Source: CAKSQF01 sp964582375
GTDB lineage: Bacteria > Bacillota > Clostridia > Oscillospirales > CAG-272
Direction: 5' to 3'
Length of the DNA stretch: 15,361 bases
Assembly: GCA_964582375.1 (NCBI GenBank)
Contig: CAZORL010000035.1
Coordinates: 1 to 15,361, forward strand
Shown here: piece by piece, positions 1-5,367 of the stretch
Layout of the letters: every line of letters starts with the position of its first letter
Numbering within the stretch: the stretch's first letter is position 1
Made by a program: the position numbers and the translations under genes
The notes under the pieces: generated by a model
Database searches by the model: none
Told to the model about the DNA's origin: nothing
What the model saw: the letters and a program-made list of their open reading frames with translations, nothing else

Positions 1-4
1 CCGT

Positions 5-54
5 AAAAACAAAAAATAAGCACGATTATTCTATCAAAATAACCGTGCTTATTT
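5..54 (-). terminator. Intrinsic terminator of tRNA-Pro
   Basis: An 11-bp perfect stem (14-24 with 44-54) extends inward past one mismatch by five more A/T pairs around a 7-nt loop (31-37). Read on the minus strand it is followed by a long U-rich tail (complement of the A-rich run at 5-13). The outermost pair uses the final A of the tRNA CCA end, so the terminator directly abuts the tRNA. Confidence 0.85.
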
Positions 55-129
55 GGTCTGAGTGACAAGACTTGAACTTGCGGCCTCTACCACCCCAAGG
101 TAGCGCGCTACCAACTGCGCCACACCCAG
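54..129 (-). tRNA. tRNA-Pro (anticodon GGG)
   Basis: The minus-strand 76-nt sequence folds as a standard cloverleaf. The acceptor arm is CTGGGTG with CACTCAG, then discriminator A and an encoded CCA. The anticodon arm CTACC/GGTAG encloses the loop TTGGGGT, which puts anticodon GGG at 94-96 (complement), and the T loop is TTCAAGT. It reads CCC/CCU proline codons. It is transcribed alone from a consensus promoter just upstream and ends in an adjoining terminator. Confidence 0.95.
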
Positions 130-145
130 ATTTCAGTACCCGTAT

Positions 146-174
146 ATTATAGCACTTATTTTCGATTTTGTCAA
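146..174 (-). promoter_or_regulatory. Sigma-A promoter of tRNA-Pro
   Basis: On the minus strand TTGACA (174-169) and TATAAT (151-146) are separated by exactly 17 nt, a perfect housekeeping promoter. Transcription should start near 139, about 10 nt before the mature tRNA. Confidence 0.9.
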
Positions 175-974
175 GCCCTTTTTGAAAAAATGTTTATTTT
201 TCTTCTGAGTTGTCAATAAACATGTCACAAAAAATCGAAAAAACTAAAAGAAATAGTTGACGCTTCCAAATGCGGTGTGATCAAGTCGACGGCTTTTATT
301 TGAGCAGTTGGATCGTTTTTTTCTGTCGAGAGAGTGCATTATTTTATTGTTGTTCCATTTGAGATGTTCGCACAGTTTCTCGTTCAGCTCATCTACCGAA
401 CGAATTTTCTCCCAATCATAGAAATATCAATGATCATTGCGGTGACTGCAGCATCATATGTTCGATCACATCCGTTGCATGTGCTCTGTTTGCGGAACGT
501 TTCTTACTCTGTTTTGCCTGCTTTTGCATTCCCAAATAAGATCTCGCGGTCACGCAAAATACCTTGACAAGCACATAAACAATCTCATCGAGCACTCCAA
601 GGTCGTTTTCTTCGATTTGTGATCTCAATTATTCGCGATCATCTGCCGAAATAACAAAACAAATAAGTTATTGCTGTACCGACGATTGATTTTTTTGACA
701 ATTCATGATATGTGCACCACCGCGAACAGCTACAGTCGCCCTGATGCCGTAAGCAAAACCGAAATCGGCACCGCGATGAGTAAGACTGTCGGGTGAGGAG
801 GATATAAATCAAAGGGGTAACCAAACAGATCGGTCGCCTCTTTGATAGCCGATATATTACAAGTCGACCGCCAAAGCAACAAGTTTACCACACCATATAT
901 TATCTATATATTATCTCGGCAGGTAAATATCAAGATCTTTGACTCACGATTATTTTGTATCTCGTATCTCCCCT
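175..974. other. Gene-poor interval with decayed coding traces
   Basis: About 800 bp between the tRNA-Pro promoter and the end of the MBL-fold gene hold no intact gene. Open frames of 60-80 codons occur on both strands, but none has a good ribosome binding site or a recognisable product. The minus strand carries a 64-codon frame (434-628) and a 61-codon frame (639-824) in different phases, compatible with an old gene broken by frameshifts. A/T-rich tandem copies of TATATTATC lie near 896-915. No promoter, terminator or RNA gene was seen here. Confidence 0.5.
244..426 (-). pseudogene. Possible C-terminal remnant of a transposase/integrase
   Basis: Between two stops the minus strand is open for about 60 codons and begins YFYDWEKIRSVDELNEKL, followed by EHLKWNNNKMHSL. 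Many DDE (rve-core) transposases of IS3/IS481 type end in a similar pattern: a short helix, then a W/Y-x-N-N-x-x-x-H-S-L stretch and a K-S/T-P motif. Here the conserved tail after HSL is lost. No start codon, ribosome binding site or inverted repeats are visible, so if real it is a dead fragment. The identification rests on pattern resemblance only. Confidence 0.33.
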
Positions 975-2096
975 TCACGCCGCTTGTTTTTTACGCCAAT
1001 TTTCGGGGCAGGTGCGATTCTTCTTGAACCAATCGCTCTCGCAAAGCACGCCGGTAAATCCGGAGCATTCGATGCTGTGACCGTCTTCGCCCGATCTGAA
1101 TACAATGTCGCCGTTGAAGGAGGTGAATTTGCCCTCCTTGTAATCGGTGCAGAGGGTGGTGACATAGACACGATCGGTGTATTTCGCTATCCTGTCGCAA
1201 AAATCTTGCGTGGGGAACTGATTTTTGATGTTGTCGGTGTATTCGGAGCTTCCCGCACAACAGCAGACACAGACATATTCGGGCTTTATCACCGAGAGCA
1301 GTGTATCGGTCGAGGATGTTTTTGAGCCGTGATGACCTGCCTTGTAGAGCGTGACACGGGGCAGGTCGTTCATCTTGACAAGATACGCCTCGCCCTCGCT
1401 CTCGAGATCACCGGTGAACAGATAATTTTCGCTGCCGTTCGATATCAAAGTGCAGACCGAGTAGTTGTTTTCGCTCGAGGTCTTGTTGTAATAGAAAAAG
1501 CTGTCGAGAATGCGAAGCTCTATGCCGTCACCCAGATCAAAGCTGTCATTTCCCGTCTGTACGCACTGCGCCGCAGTGTAATGCTCGGCTCCTCGCTTGA
1601 TCGCATCGTCAAGCTCGCGAAGGTAATTGCCGTACATCACGGCATCCCTGTCGTGATTGGTTATCGAAAAATCGATCACTCTGCCGATTTCGTAAAGATC
1701 GAATATGCTGTCGGTGCTCTCGTTTGTGGCAAATCCCGCATAGTGATCCTCGTGCGCGTGGGTCACTATCACATATTCGAGTTTTTTGTCGGTGACATAT
1801 CTGTCAATGTAGTCGCATATCTCGGGTATGCTCGATCGCCGCGACCCCGCATCGATTAAAATGTCGGTGTCTCCCGCCTTGATGTAGGTGCAGTCACCCG
1901 TGTATTTGTTGCCAAGCTCGGGGAAGTGTATCGATATTTGCGAGTTGTCGACGGTTGGTGTCGGATCTTTTTGATCGATGTATTCGACATAATAGAAAGT
2001 CCCGAGCACGCCTGCCGCAAAGCCAACAAGAAAACTGATCAGTATCAGCAGTGCGACGCTTTTTTTGCTATTATTTAACAATCGTGAAATCTTCAA
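975..2096 (-). CDS. Membrane-anchored MBL-fold hydrolase (ComEC C-terminal-like)
   Basis: The 373-residue protein starts with a positively charged stretch and one hydrophobic segment (about residues 13-36), which predicts an N-terminal anchor with the enzyme domain outside the membrane. The metallo-beta-lactamase metal motif is complete: H113, H115, D117 and H118 in THAHEDH, then TGD ending at D230, and GHHGS at 254-258. A stand-alone domain of this type resembles the C-terminal MBL domain of the competence protein ComEC and related secreted hydrolases. The substrate is unknown; nucleic acid or a phosphodiester is an inference from the ComEC likeness. The start is TTG, supported by an AGAGGTG ribosome binding site 8 nt upstream that overlaps the stop of the preceding gene. 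It is therefore second in a two-gene operon, 7 nt behind the ABC stub. Confidence 0.85.
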   Translation of the reverse strand: MKISRLLNNSKKSVALLILISFLVGFAAGVLGTFYYVEYIDQKDPTPTVDNSQISIHFPELGNKYTGDCTYIKAGDTDILIDAGSRRSSIPEICDYIDRYVTDKKLEYVIVTHAHEDHYAGFATNESTDSIFDLYEIGRVIDFSITNHDRDAVMYGNYLRELDDAIKRGAEHYTAAQCVQTGNDSFDLGDGIELRILDSFFYYNKTSSENNYSVCTLISNGSENYLFTGDLESEGEAYLVKMNDLPRVTLYKAGHHGSKTSSTDTLLSVIKPEYVCVCCCAGSSEYTDNIKNQFPTQDFCDRIAKYTDRVYVTTLCTDYKEGKFTSFNGDIVFRSGEDGHSIECSGFTGVLCESDWFKKNRTCPENWRKKQAA

Positions 2097-2103
2097 TCTG
2101 TTC

Positions 2104-2601
2104 TCACCTCTTAAACCCTCTTATGCGAGGGCTTTTCTTGCATGATGCGGTAATGTTCAGCAGGACATAGACCCCGAGGAGCAGGAGCGTCGAGGTGCAA
2201 ATGATGATGTACGCACCTTCCTCGCTGACGACATGATCGAAAAAGGTGACATTGCAGTCAAGCGAGCTCATGATGTCCGATGCGACCTCGGACGGAAGCC
2301 CCTCTTTCTCCATCTCCTCGACCGACAGCGCACCGTCGAGCAGGGAATTTTGAAATACGACACCCAAATTGCCCTTTATGCCGTCATATCCGAGATCGGT
2401 GTCCCGTCCGCAGACGACAACTTGTCCGCCGTCTTTTTCGAGCTTGCCGCAGATTATGCTTATCGTCGTGGATTTTCCTGCACCGTTTACCCCGAGAAAG
2501 GCAAACAGCTCGCCCTCGCGTACCGAAAAGCTTAGCGATCTGACAGCCTTGACATCGCCGAAGCTCTTGCTCAGTCCCTCTATCTCGATCACATTACCCA
2601 T
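2104..2601 (-). pseudogene. Chimeric ABC-ATPase N-terminus fused to a membrane-protein C-terminus
   Basis: Residues 1-96 match the start of an ABC-transporter ATPase: an IEGLSKSFG opening, Walker A GVNGAGKST at 37-45, and a Q-loop at about 81-85 (VVFQN). The frame then leaves the ATPase pattern at about residue 97. The signature motif, Walker B and switch His are absent, so ATP hydrolysis is not expected. Residues 97-165 are of another kind, with a hydrophobic segment at about 130-152 and a short basic tail, as at the end of an ABC permease. The simplest reading is an in-frame deletion joining an ATPase gene to the end of a downstream permease gene, with the junction near 2310-2320. The ATG has an AGAGGG site 5 nt upstream and a perfect promoter, so the 165-residue product may still be made. 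Confidence 0.75.
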
Positions 2602-2630
2602 ATTGACCCTCTTTTCTTTTTTGCCGATCG

Positions 2631-2658
2631 ATTACAATTGTTACATTACATATGTAAT
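2631..2658 (-). promoter_or_regulatory. Tandem operator-like palindromes in the ABC-stub leader
   Basis: Two 14-bp units lie end to end. The unit at 2645-2658 (ATTACATATGTAAT) is a perfect palindrome. The unit at 2631-2644 (ATTACAATTGTTAC) is nearly one. Their cores are TACATATGTA and TACAATTGTT, which fit the TACA-N2-TGTA core recognised by BlaI/MecI/CopY repressors, the second with one mismatch. They sit just downstream of the -10 box, between the start point and the ribosome binding site, where a bound repressor would block transcription. No such regulator gene is in the window. Confidence 0.5.
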
Positions 2659-2670
2659 TTATTGTATAAT

Positions 2671-2699
2671 ATTATACCATATCCGCAGTCGATTGTCAA
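2671..2699 (-). promoter_or_regulatory. Sigma-A promoter of the ABC-stub/MBL operon
   Basis: The minus strand has TTGACA (2699-2694), a 17-nt spacer and TATAAT (2676-2671), a perfect consensus. The -10 box lies inside the 14-bp palindrome GTATAATATTATAC (2664-2677). The start point should fall near 2664, giving a leader of about 60 nt. Confidence 0.85.
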
Positions 2700-2730
2700 T
2701 ACATTTCGCCGCATTTTTCACTAATTTTGC

Positions 2731-2766
2731 AAAAAATAAAAGTCACTCGACACCCCCGAGCGACTT
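2731..2766 (-). terminator. Intrinsic terminator in minus orientation
   Basis: Arms 2740-2749 and 2757-2766 form a 10-bp stem with a 7-nt loop. The only non-Watson-Crick position is a G-U pair in minus-strand RNA but an A-C mismatch in plus-strand RNA, and the U-rich tail (complement of 2731-2739) also lies on the minus side. No protein gene precedes it on that strand, so it appears to end the short transcript from the promoter at 2847-2875. Confidence 0.75.
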
Positions 2767-2840
2767 CTCGCGCATGTAATGAAGTACACAACTTCATTGC
2801 ACAAAAAAGTTGAAAAAACGACATTTCATCCATTTTGCTA
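2731..2840 (-). ncRNA. Candidate small RNA, about 110 nt
   Basis: A perfect promoter (2847-2875) and an intrinsic terminator (2731-2766) frame a transcript of about 110 nt on the minus strand. Inside it AATGAAGT and ACTTCATT (2791-2798 and 2778-2785) form an 8-bp hairpin with a 5-nt loop. An ATG frame (MDEMSFF...) crosses the unit, but it has no ribosome binding site and runs through the terminator, so coding is unlikely. It could be a small regulatory RNA, or the leader left behind by a deleted gene. I recognise no known RNA family. Confidence 0.4.
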
Positions 2841-2846
2841 TTGTAT

Positions 2847-2875
2847 ATTATACTACAATACGGTGCAAATGTCAA
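2847..2875 (-). promoter_or_regulatory. Isolated sigma-A promoter upstream of the candidate small RNA
   Basis: The minus strand has TTGACA (2875-2870), 17 nt and TATAAT (2852-2847). The sequence around the -10 box (GTATAATATACAATA) closely resembles that of the ABC-stub promoter and is flanked by 7-bp inverted arms TATTGTA/TACAATA. No protein gene begins within the following 180 bp on that strand before the next promoter. Confidence 0.75.
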
Positions 2876-2939
2876 TAGATTTTTTGCGGGTTTTCGGAAA
2901 AATTCTTTGGTCATTCACCAAGTATTTCCGTATTTGCCT

Positions 2940-2965
2940 GATTTTGCGGCAAATTGCCGAAAATC
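2940..2965. repeat. Imperfect inverted repeat upstream of the integrase stub
   Basis: GATTTTGCGGCA and TGCCGAAAATC face each other across a 3-nt loop, with one bulged G. There is no U tail on either strand, so it is not a terminator. It could be an operator or recombinase arm site for the following gene, or chance. Confidence 0.3.
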
Positions 2966-3035
2966 GAGGGCAACCAACGATGCAAAAGGATCTGTTAAGT
3001 GGTCAGATCGCCGTCAAAGAAGGAGGACAAACAAA

Positions 3036-3302
3036 ATGGCAAGACACGGAGAAAACATATTCAAACGAAAGGATGGCAGGTGGGAGGCACGCATTATCAT
3101 CCGTCGCGACGGAGTACACGCTTACCGATCGCTCTACGGAGCGACCTATACCGGGGCGAAAGCGAAAAAGGAAGACTTCATAAGGCGATCGCCGTTTACG
3201 ACAAGCATCGGGCAAAGGGGGCGAGTGACACTGAGGCAAACGGCGGAATGTTGGCTTGCGGATATGTGCGGCACGGTCAAGGAATCGACATTCACAAAAT
3301 AA
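3036..3302 (+). pseudogene. Truncated tyrosine-recombinase (integrase) N-terminus
   Basis: The 88-residue product opens MARHGENIFKRKDGRWEARI. This is typical of the AP2-like DNA-binding domain of phage and Tn916-like integrases. A segment near residues 65-88 (TLRQTAECWLADMCGTVKES) matches the start of the SAM-like core-binding domain. Full-length relatives run about 370-400 residues and carry the catalytic R-H-R-Y set, all of which is missing. The ATG has an AGGAGG site 9 nt upstream. The TAA stop lies inside the stem of the next terminator, as though a deletion had joined the gene to that terminator. It cannot recombine DNA; residual DNA binding is conceivable. Confidence 0.8.
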
Positions 3303-3331
3303 CCACGAGGGTTTTGTCCTCGTGGTTATTT
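3297..3331. terminator. Bidirectional terminator
   Basis: A 14-bp perfect stem (3297-3310 with 3318-3331) and 7-nt loop lie between the plus-strand integrase stub and the end of the minus-strand Gfo/Idh gene. Short U-rich tails exist on both sides. It most likely ended the Gfo/Idh transcript originally, since the integrase stop codon falls inside its stem. Confidence 0.75.
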
Positions 3332-3366
3332 ACATAATTTATATGATTTATTCAGATTGCGTGGAA

Positions 3367-4653
3367 TCAAGTGGAAGATTTTCTGTATTTCAGAGCTTCG
3401 CTTGCGACATCAAGACCGTAGTGGGTCGCAGGTGCGTCGGCAATGTCGTCCCTGCACAGCCATTTGCCGTTTGTGAAATCGGGGATGGTCACGGGCATAC
3501 TGCCGAGTGCGATCGACTCCTCGGAGAGCACGCTGACCGCCGCCCATGCCGCCGCATCATAAACATCGATCGGCATGCGGCATCCGAGGCGAAGTGCCTC
3601 GATGAACGCCATCACGACGAGATAGTCCATGCCGCCGTGACCGCCGCGTGGATCGTAATTTTCCCAGATCGGATGCTTGAAGTCCTCGGCGTAATCCTTG
3701 GCATTGCCCCAGAGCTTTTCGCCCGAGAACTCGTACTCGTCGTACTTGCCGTCGATGTAAACGCTGTCGGTGATACCGAAATAGCTGCCCTTCGTGCCGC
3801 GAACGGTAAAGGCTCTGTCATATGTGCGCGGAAGTGTGGTGTCGAGCGTCAGAACGATCGTCTGTCCGCCTGCGCATTTGATCGTCGTTGTGACAACATC
3901 GCCCTGCGCAAATTTAGTTCCGCACGCTCCCTTTTCGGGATGTGAGGCGAGATATTCGTCAAGCCCTGCCGCCATTGATGCGGTCGATGTGAGTGTCATC
4001 ATACGGTTGCCGTTGTTGATGTCGAGGATCTTTGCGATCGGTCCAAGCTCGTGGGTGGGATAATTCTCGCAGTTTCTCGAGGCATAGTTGCGAAGTCTGT
4101 AATGCCTGTCCTCGATGCCGCCGGCGACCTCGTAACGCAGATCGTGATGATAGCCGCCCGAGCAGTGCACGACCTTTCCGAACATACCCTCGCGAACCAT
4201 ACGCAGTGACATCAGCTCGCGCTCGCCGTAGCAACAGTTTTCGAGCATCATGCAGGGTGTGCCCGTGCGCTCGTGGGTGCGTACAAGTTCAAAGAGCTTG
4301 TCTATGCTGTATGCACCGCCGACCTCGAATGCGACGGGGATCTTTTGCTCCATTGCGAAGATCGCTATGTCAAAGTGCGACTCCCATGCGGAGAAGACCA
4401 TCAGTGCCTCAGGACGGGCGGTGTCACAAAGCTCTTTGTAATCCGAAAATGTTTCGGGACGACGACCTACCGCCGCCTCTATCTCGTCTGCGGCAAGCAT
4501 TGTGCGGTCGGGATAACTGTCGCATACGGCGACGATCTCGATCTCACTCGGTACAAGCTGCAAAAGGACGTCTTTTACCATGCATCTGCCTCGGTTGCCG
4601 TAACCGACGATGCCAATCTTTATTGAATCGTTTTTGTTCATTTTGATCTTCAT
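3367..4653 (-). CDS. Gfo/Idh/MocA-family protein, GH109-like
   Basis: This 428-residue cytoplasmic protein has an N-terminal Rossmann fold with the dinucleotide motif GIVGYGNRG (residues 14-22) and an E-V-G-G segment at 110-113. The later motifs GGYHHDLR (166-173), NYPTHELGP (197-205), RGGHGGMDY (336-344), DVYDAAAW (363-370) and PDFTNGKW (391-398) resemble GH109 NAD-dependent alpha-N-acetylgalactosaminidases. H201 in YPTH is the likely counterpart of a GH109 active-site histidine. In that family a bound NAD oxidises the sugar transiently so that the glycosidic bond can be eliminated. Specificity could differ within the superfamily. ATG at 4653 was chosen because an AAAGG site precedes it; the upstream GTG at 4659 lies inside that site. 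It is monocistronic. Confidence 0.8.
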   Translation of the reverse strand: MKIKMNKNDSIKIGIVGYGNRGRCMVKDVLLQLVPSEIEIVAVCDSYPDRTMLAADEIEAAVGRRPETFSDYKELCDTARPEALMVFSAWESHFDIAIFAMEQKIPVAFEVGGAYSIDKLFELVRTHERTGTPCMMLENCCYGERELMSLRMVREGMFGKVVHCSGGYHHDLRYEVAGGIEDRHYRLRNYASRNCENYPTHELGPIAKILDINNGNRMMTLTSTASMAAGLDEYLASHPEKGACGTKFAQGDVVTTTIKCAGGQTIVLTLDTTLPRTYDRAFTVRGTKGSYFGITDSVYIDGKYDEYEFSGEKLWGNAKDYAEDFKHPIWENYDPRGGHGGMDYLVVMAFIEALRLGCRMPIDVYDAAAWAAVSVLSEESIALGSMPVTIPDFTNGKWLCRDDIADAPATHYGLDVASEALKYRKSST

Positions 4654-4677
4654 ATTCACCTTTCACCGTTTTCTACT

Positions 4678-4705
4678 ATTATATCATTTATACAAAAAAA
4701 ATCAA
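4678..4705 (-). promoter_or_regulatory. Promoter of the Gfo/Idh gene
   Basis: On the minus strand TTGATT (4705-4700), 16 nt and TATAAT (4683-4678) lie 25 nt upstream of the ATG, giving a leader of under 25 nt. Confidence 0.65.
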
Positions 4706-4758
4706 TAGTTTTTTTGCAAAAAAATCGTCAAACAGAAGAAAAATTTTTCAAAAAGGTA

Positions 4759-4787
4759 TTGACAAAACAGAAAGTCTGTGGTATAAT
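4759..4787 (+). promoter_or_regulatory. Promoter of the tRNA-Thr/tRNA-Tyr operon
   Basis: TTGACA (4759-4764), 17 nt and TATAAT (4782-4787) form a perfect consensus about 40 nt before the first tRNA. An A/T-rich stretch lies upstream, as expected for a strong stable-RNA promoter. Confidence 0.9.
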
Positions 4788-4828
4788 ATAGATCGTCGCA
4801 GGCGCGAGAGCGTCGGACAGGCAAAGAT

Positions 4829-4903
4829 GCTGGTGTGGCTCAATGGCAGAGCAGCTGATTTGTAATCAGCAGGTTGATGGTTCGACTCCGTTCACCAGCT
4901 CCA
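4829..4903 (+). tRNA. tRNA-Thr (anticodon TGT)
   Basis: This 75-nt cloverleaf has acceptor arm GCTGGTG/CACCAGC, discriminator T and encoded CCA. The anticodon arm GCTGA/TCAGC has loop TTTGTAA, placing anticodon TGT at 4861-4863, and the T loop is TTCGACT. It decodes ACA and related threonine codons and is first of two tRNAs in one transcript. Confidence 0.95.
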
Positions 4904-4959
4904 AGCAGCAGGTGGGCAGAGCGTATGCCTTGCCCACTGCGACTTATCAAAACGAATAT

Positions 4960-5043
4960 GGGAGCGTTCCCGAGTGGCCAAAGGGGACAGACTGTAAATC
5001 TGCTGCATATGCTTCGGTGGTCCGAATCCACCCGCTCCCACCA
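4960..5043 (+). tRNA. tRNA-Tyr (anticodon GTA)
   Basis: This 84-nt class II tRNA has acceptor arm GGGAGCG/CGCTCCC, discriminator A and encoded CCA. The anticodon loop CTGTAAA places GTA at 4994-4996, and there is a long variable arm after the anticodon stem. It is co-transcribed with tRNA-Thr, 56 nt downstream. Confidence 0.95.
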
Positions 5044-5076
5044 AAAATCCCGCACGAGAGTGCGGGATTTTTATTT
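5043..5076 (+). terminator. Terminator of the tRNA operon
   Basis: A G/C-rich stem (GTGCGGGATTT with its complement), a GAGA tetraloop and a T-rich tail directly follow the CCA of tRNA-Tyr. Confidence 0.9.
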
Positions 5077-5188
5077 CTTGCCTCTTCGTTTTCGCTTTTT
5101 CTTAAGCGGCGGAGTCTTTGGAATGTAGTAAGTAAACGGGAAAAGAAAGAAGCTTAGTAAATTATTTGTGACATTTTAGGGGATCCTA

Positions 5189-5217
5189 TTGACGTCGTGT
5201 CGGCATATCTGTATAAT
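5189..5217 (+). promoter_or_regulatory. Promoter of the nucleoside hydrolase-GH43-MATE operon
   Basis: TTGACG (5189-5194), a 17-nt spacer and TATAAT (5212-5217) precede the first gene by about 140 nt, leaving a leader of some 130 nt. No hairpin resembling a known riboswitch is evident in it. Confidence 0.8.
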
Positions 5218-5262
5218 TAAATAATATAACCAATATATGGCTGACATAATTGGGCACTCTAA

Positions 5263-5367
5263 ATGACTGTCAATGCCGCCGAGATCACCGATGGCGTCAT
5301 AACACACGAGCACGCCGAGTATCTTAGACAAAAGTTTTTGCGGAGGAAAACTAAAAATGAACCGTAA
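5263..5367 (+). CDS. Possible 34-codon upstream ORF
   Basis: A short frame starts MTVNAAEITDGVITHEHAEY and ends 8 nt inside the nucleoside hydrolase gene. Its codons (GTC, GCC, GAG, ATC, ACC) look like those of neighbouring genes. There is no clear ribosome binding site. It may be a translated leader coupling into the hydrolase, the tail of a decayed gene, or chance. Confidence 0.25.
   Translation: MTVNAAEITDGVITHEHAEYLRQKFLRRKTKNEP

Noticed and set aside
896..916. Tandem TATATTATC copies as a possible regulatory or CRISPR-like repeat
   Set aside because: Only two short A/T-rich copies without spacers; chance is likely. No CRISPR array is present in the window.
1329..1859. A 176-codon plus-strand open frame
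   Set aside because: It is antisense to the MBL-fold gene with its complete metal motif; no start signal or recognisable product.
2696..2914. A 72-codon minus-strand frame over the candidate small RNA
   Set aside because: Its start is upstream of the promoter's start point, there is no Shine-Dalgarno sequence, and it reads through the terminator.
3256..3945. A 229-codon plus-strand open frame
   Set aside because: It runs through a terminator and antisense to the Gfo/Idh gene; its translation resembles no protein family.
4032..4646. Plus-strand frames opposite the Gfo/Idh gene
   Set aside because: Arg/Cys-rich translation typical of an antisense shadow, with no ribosome binding site.
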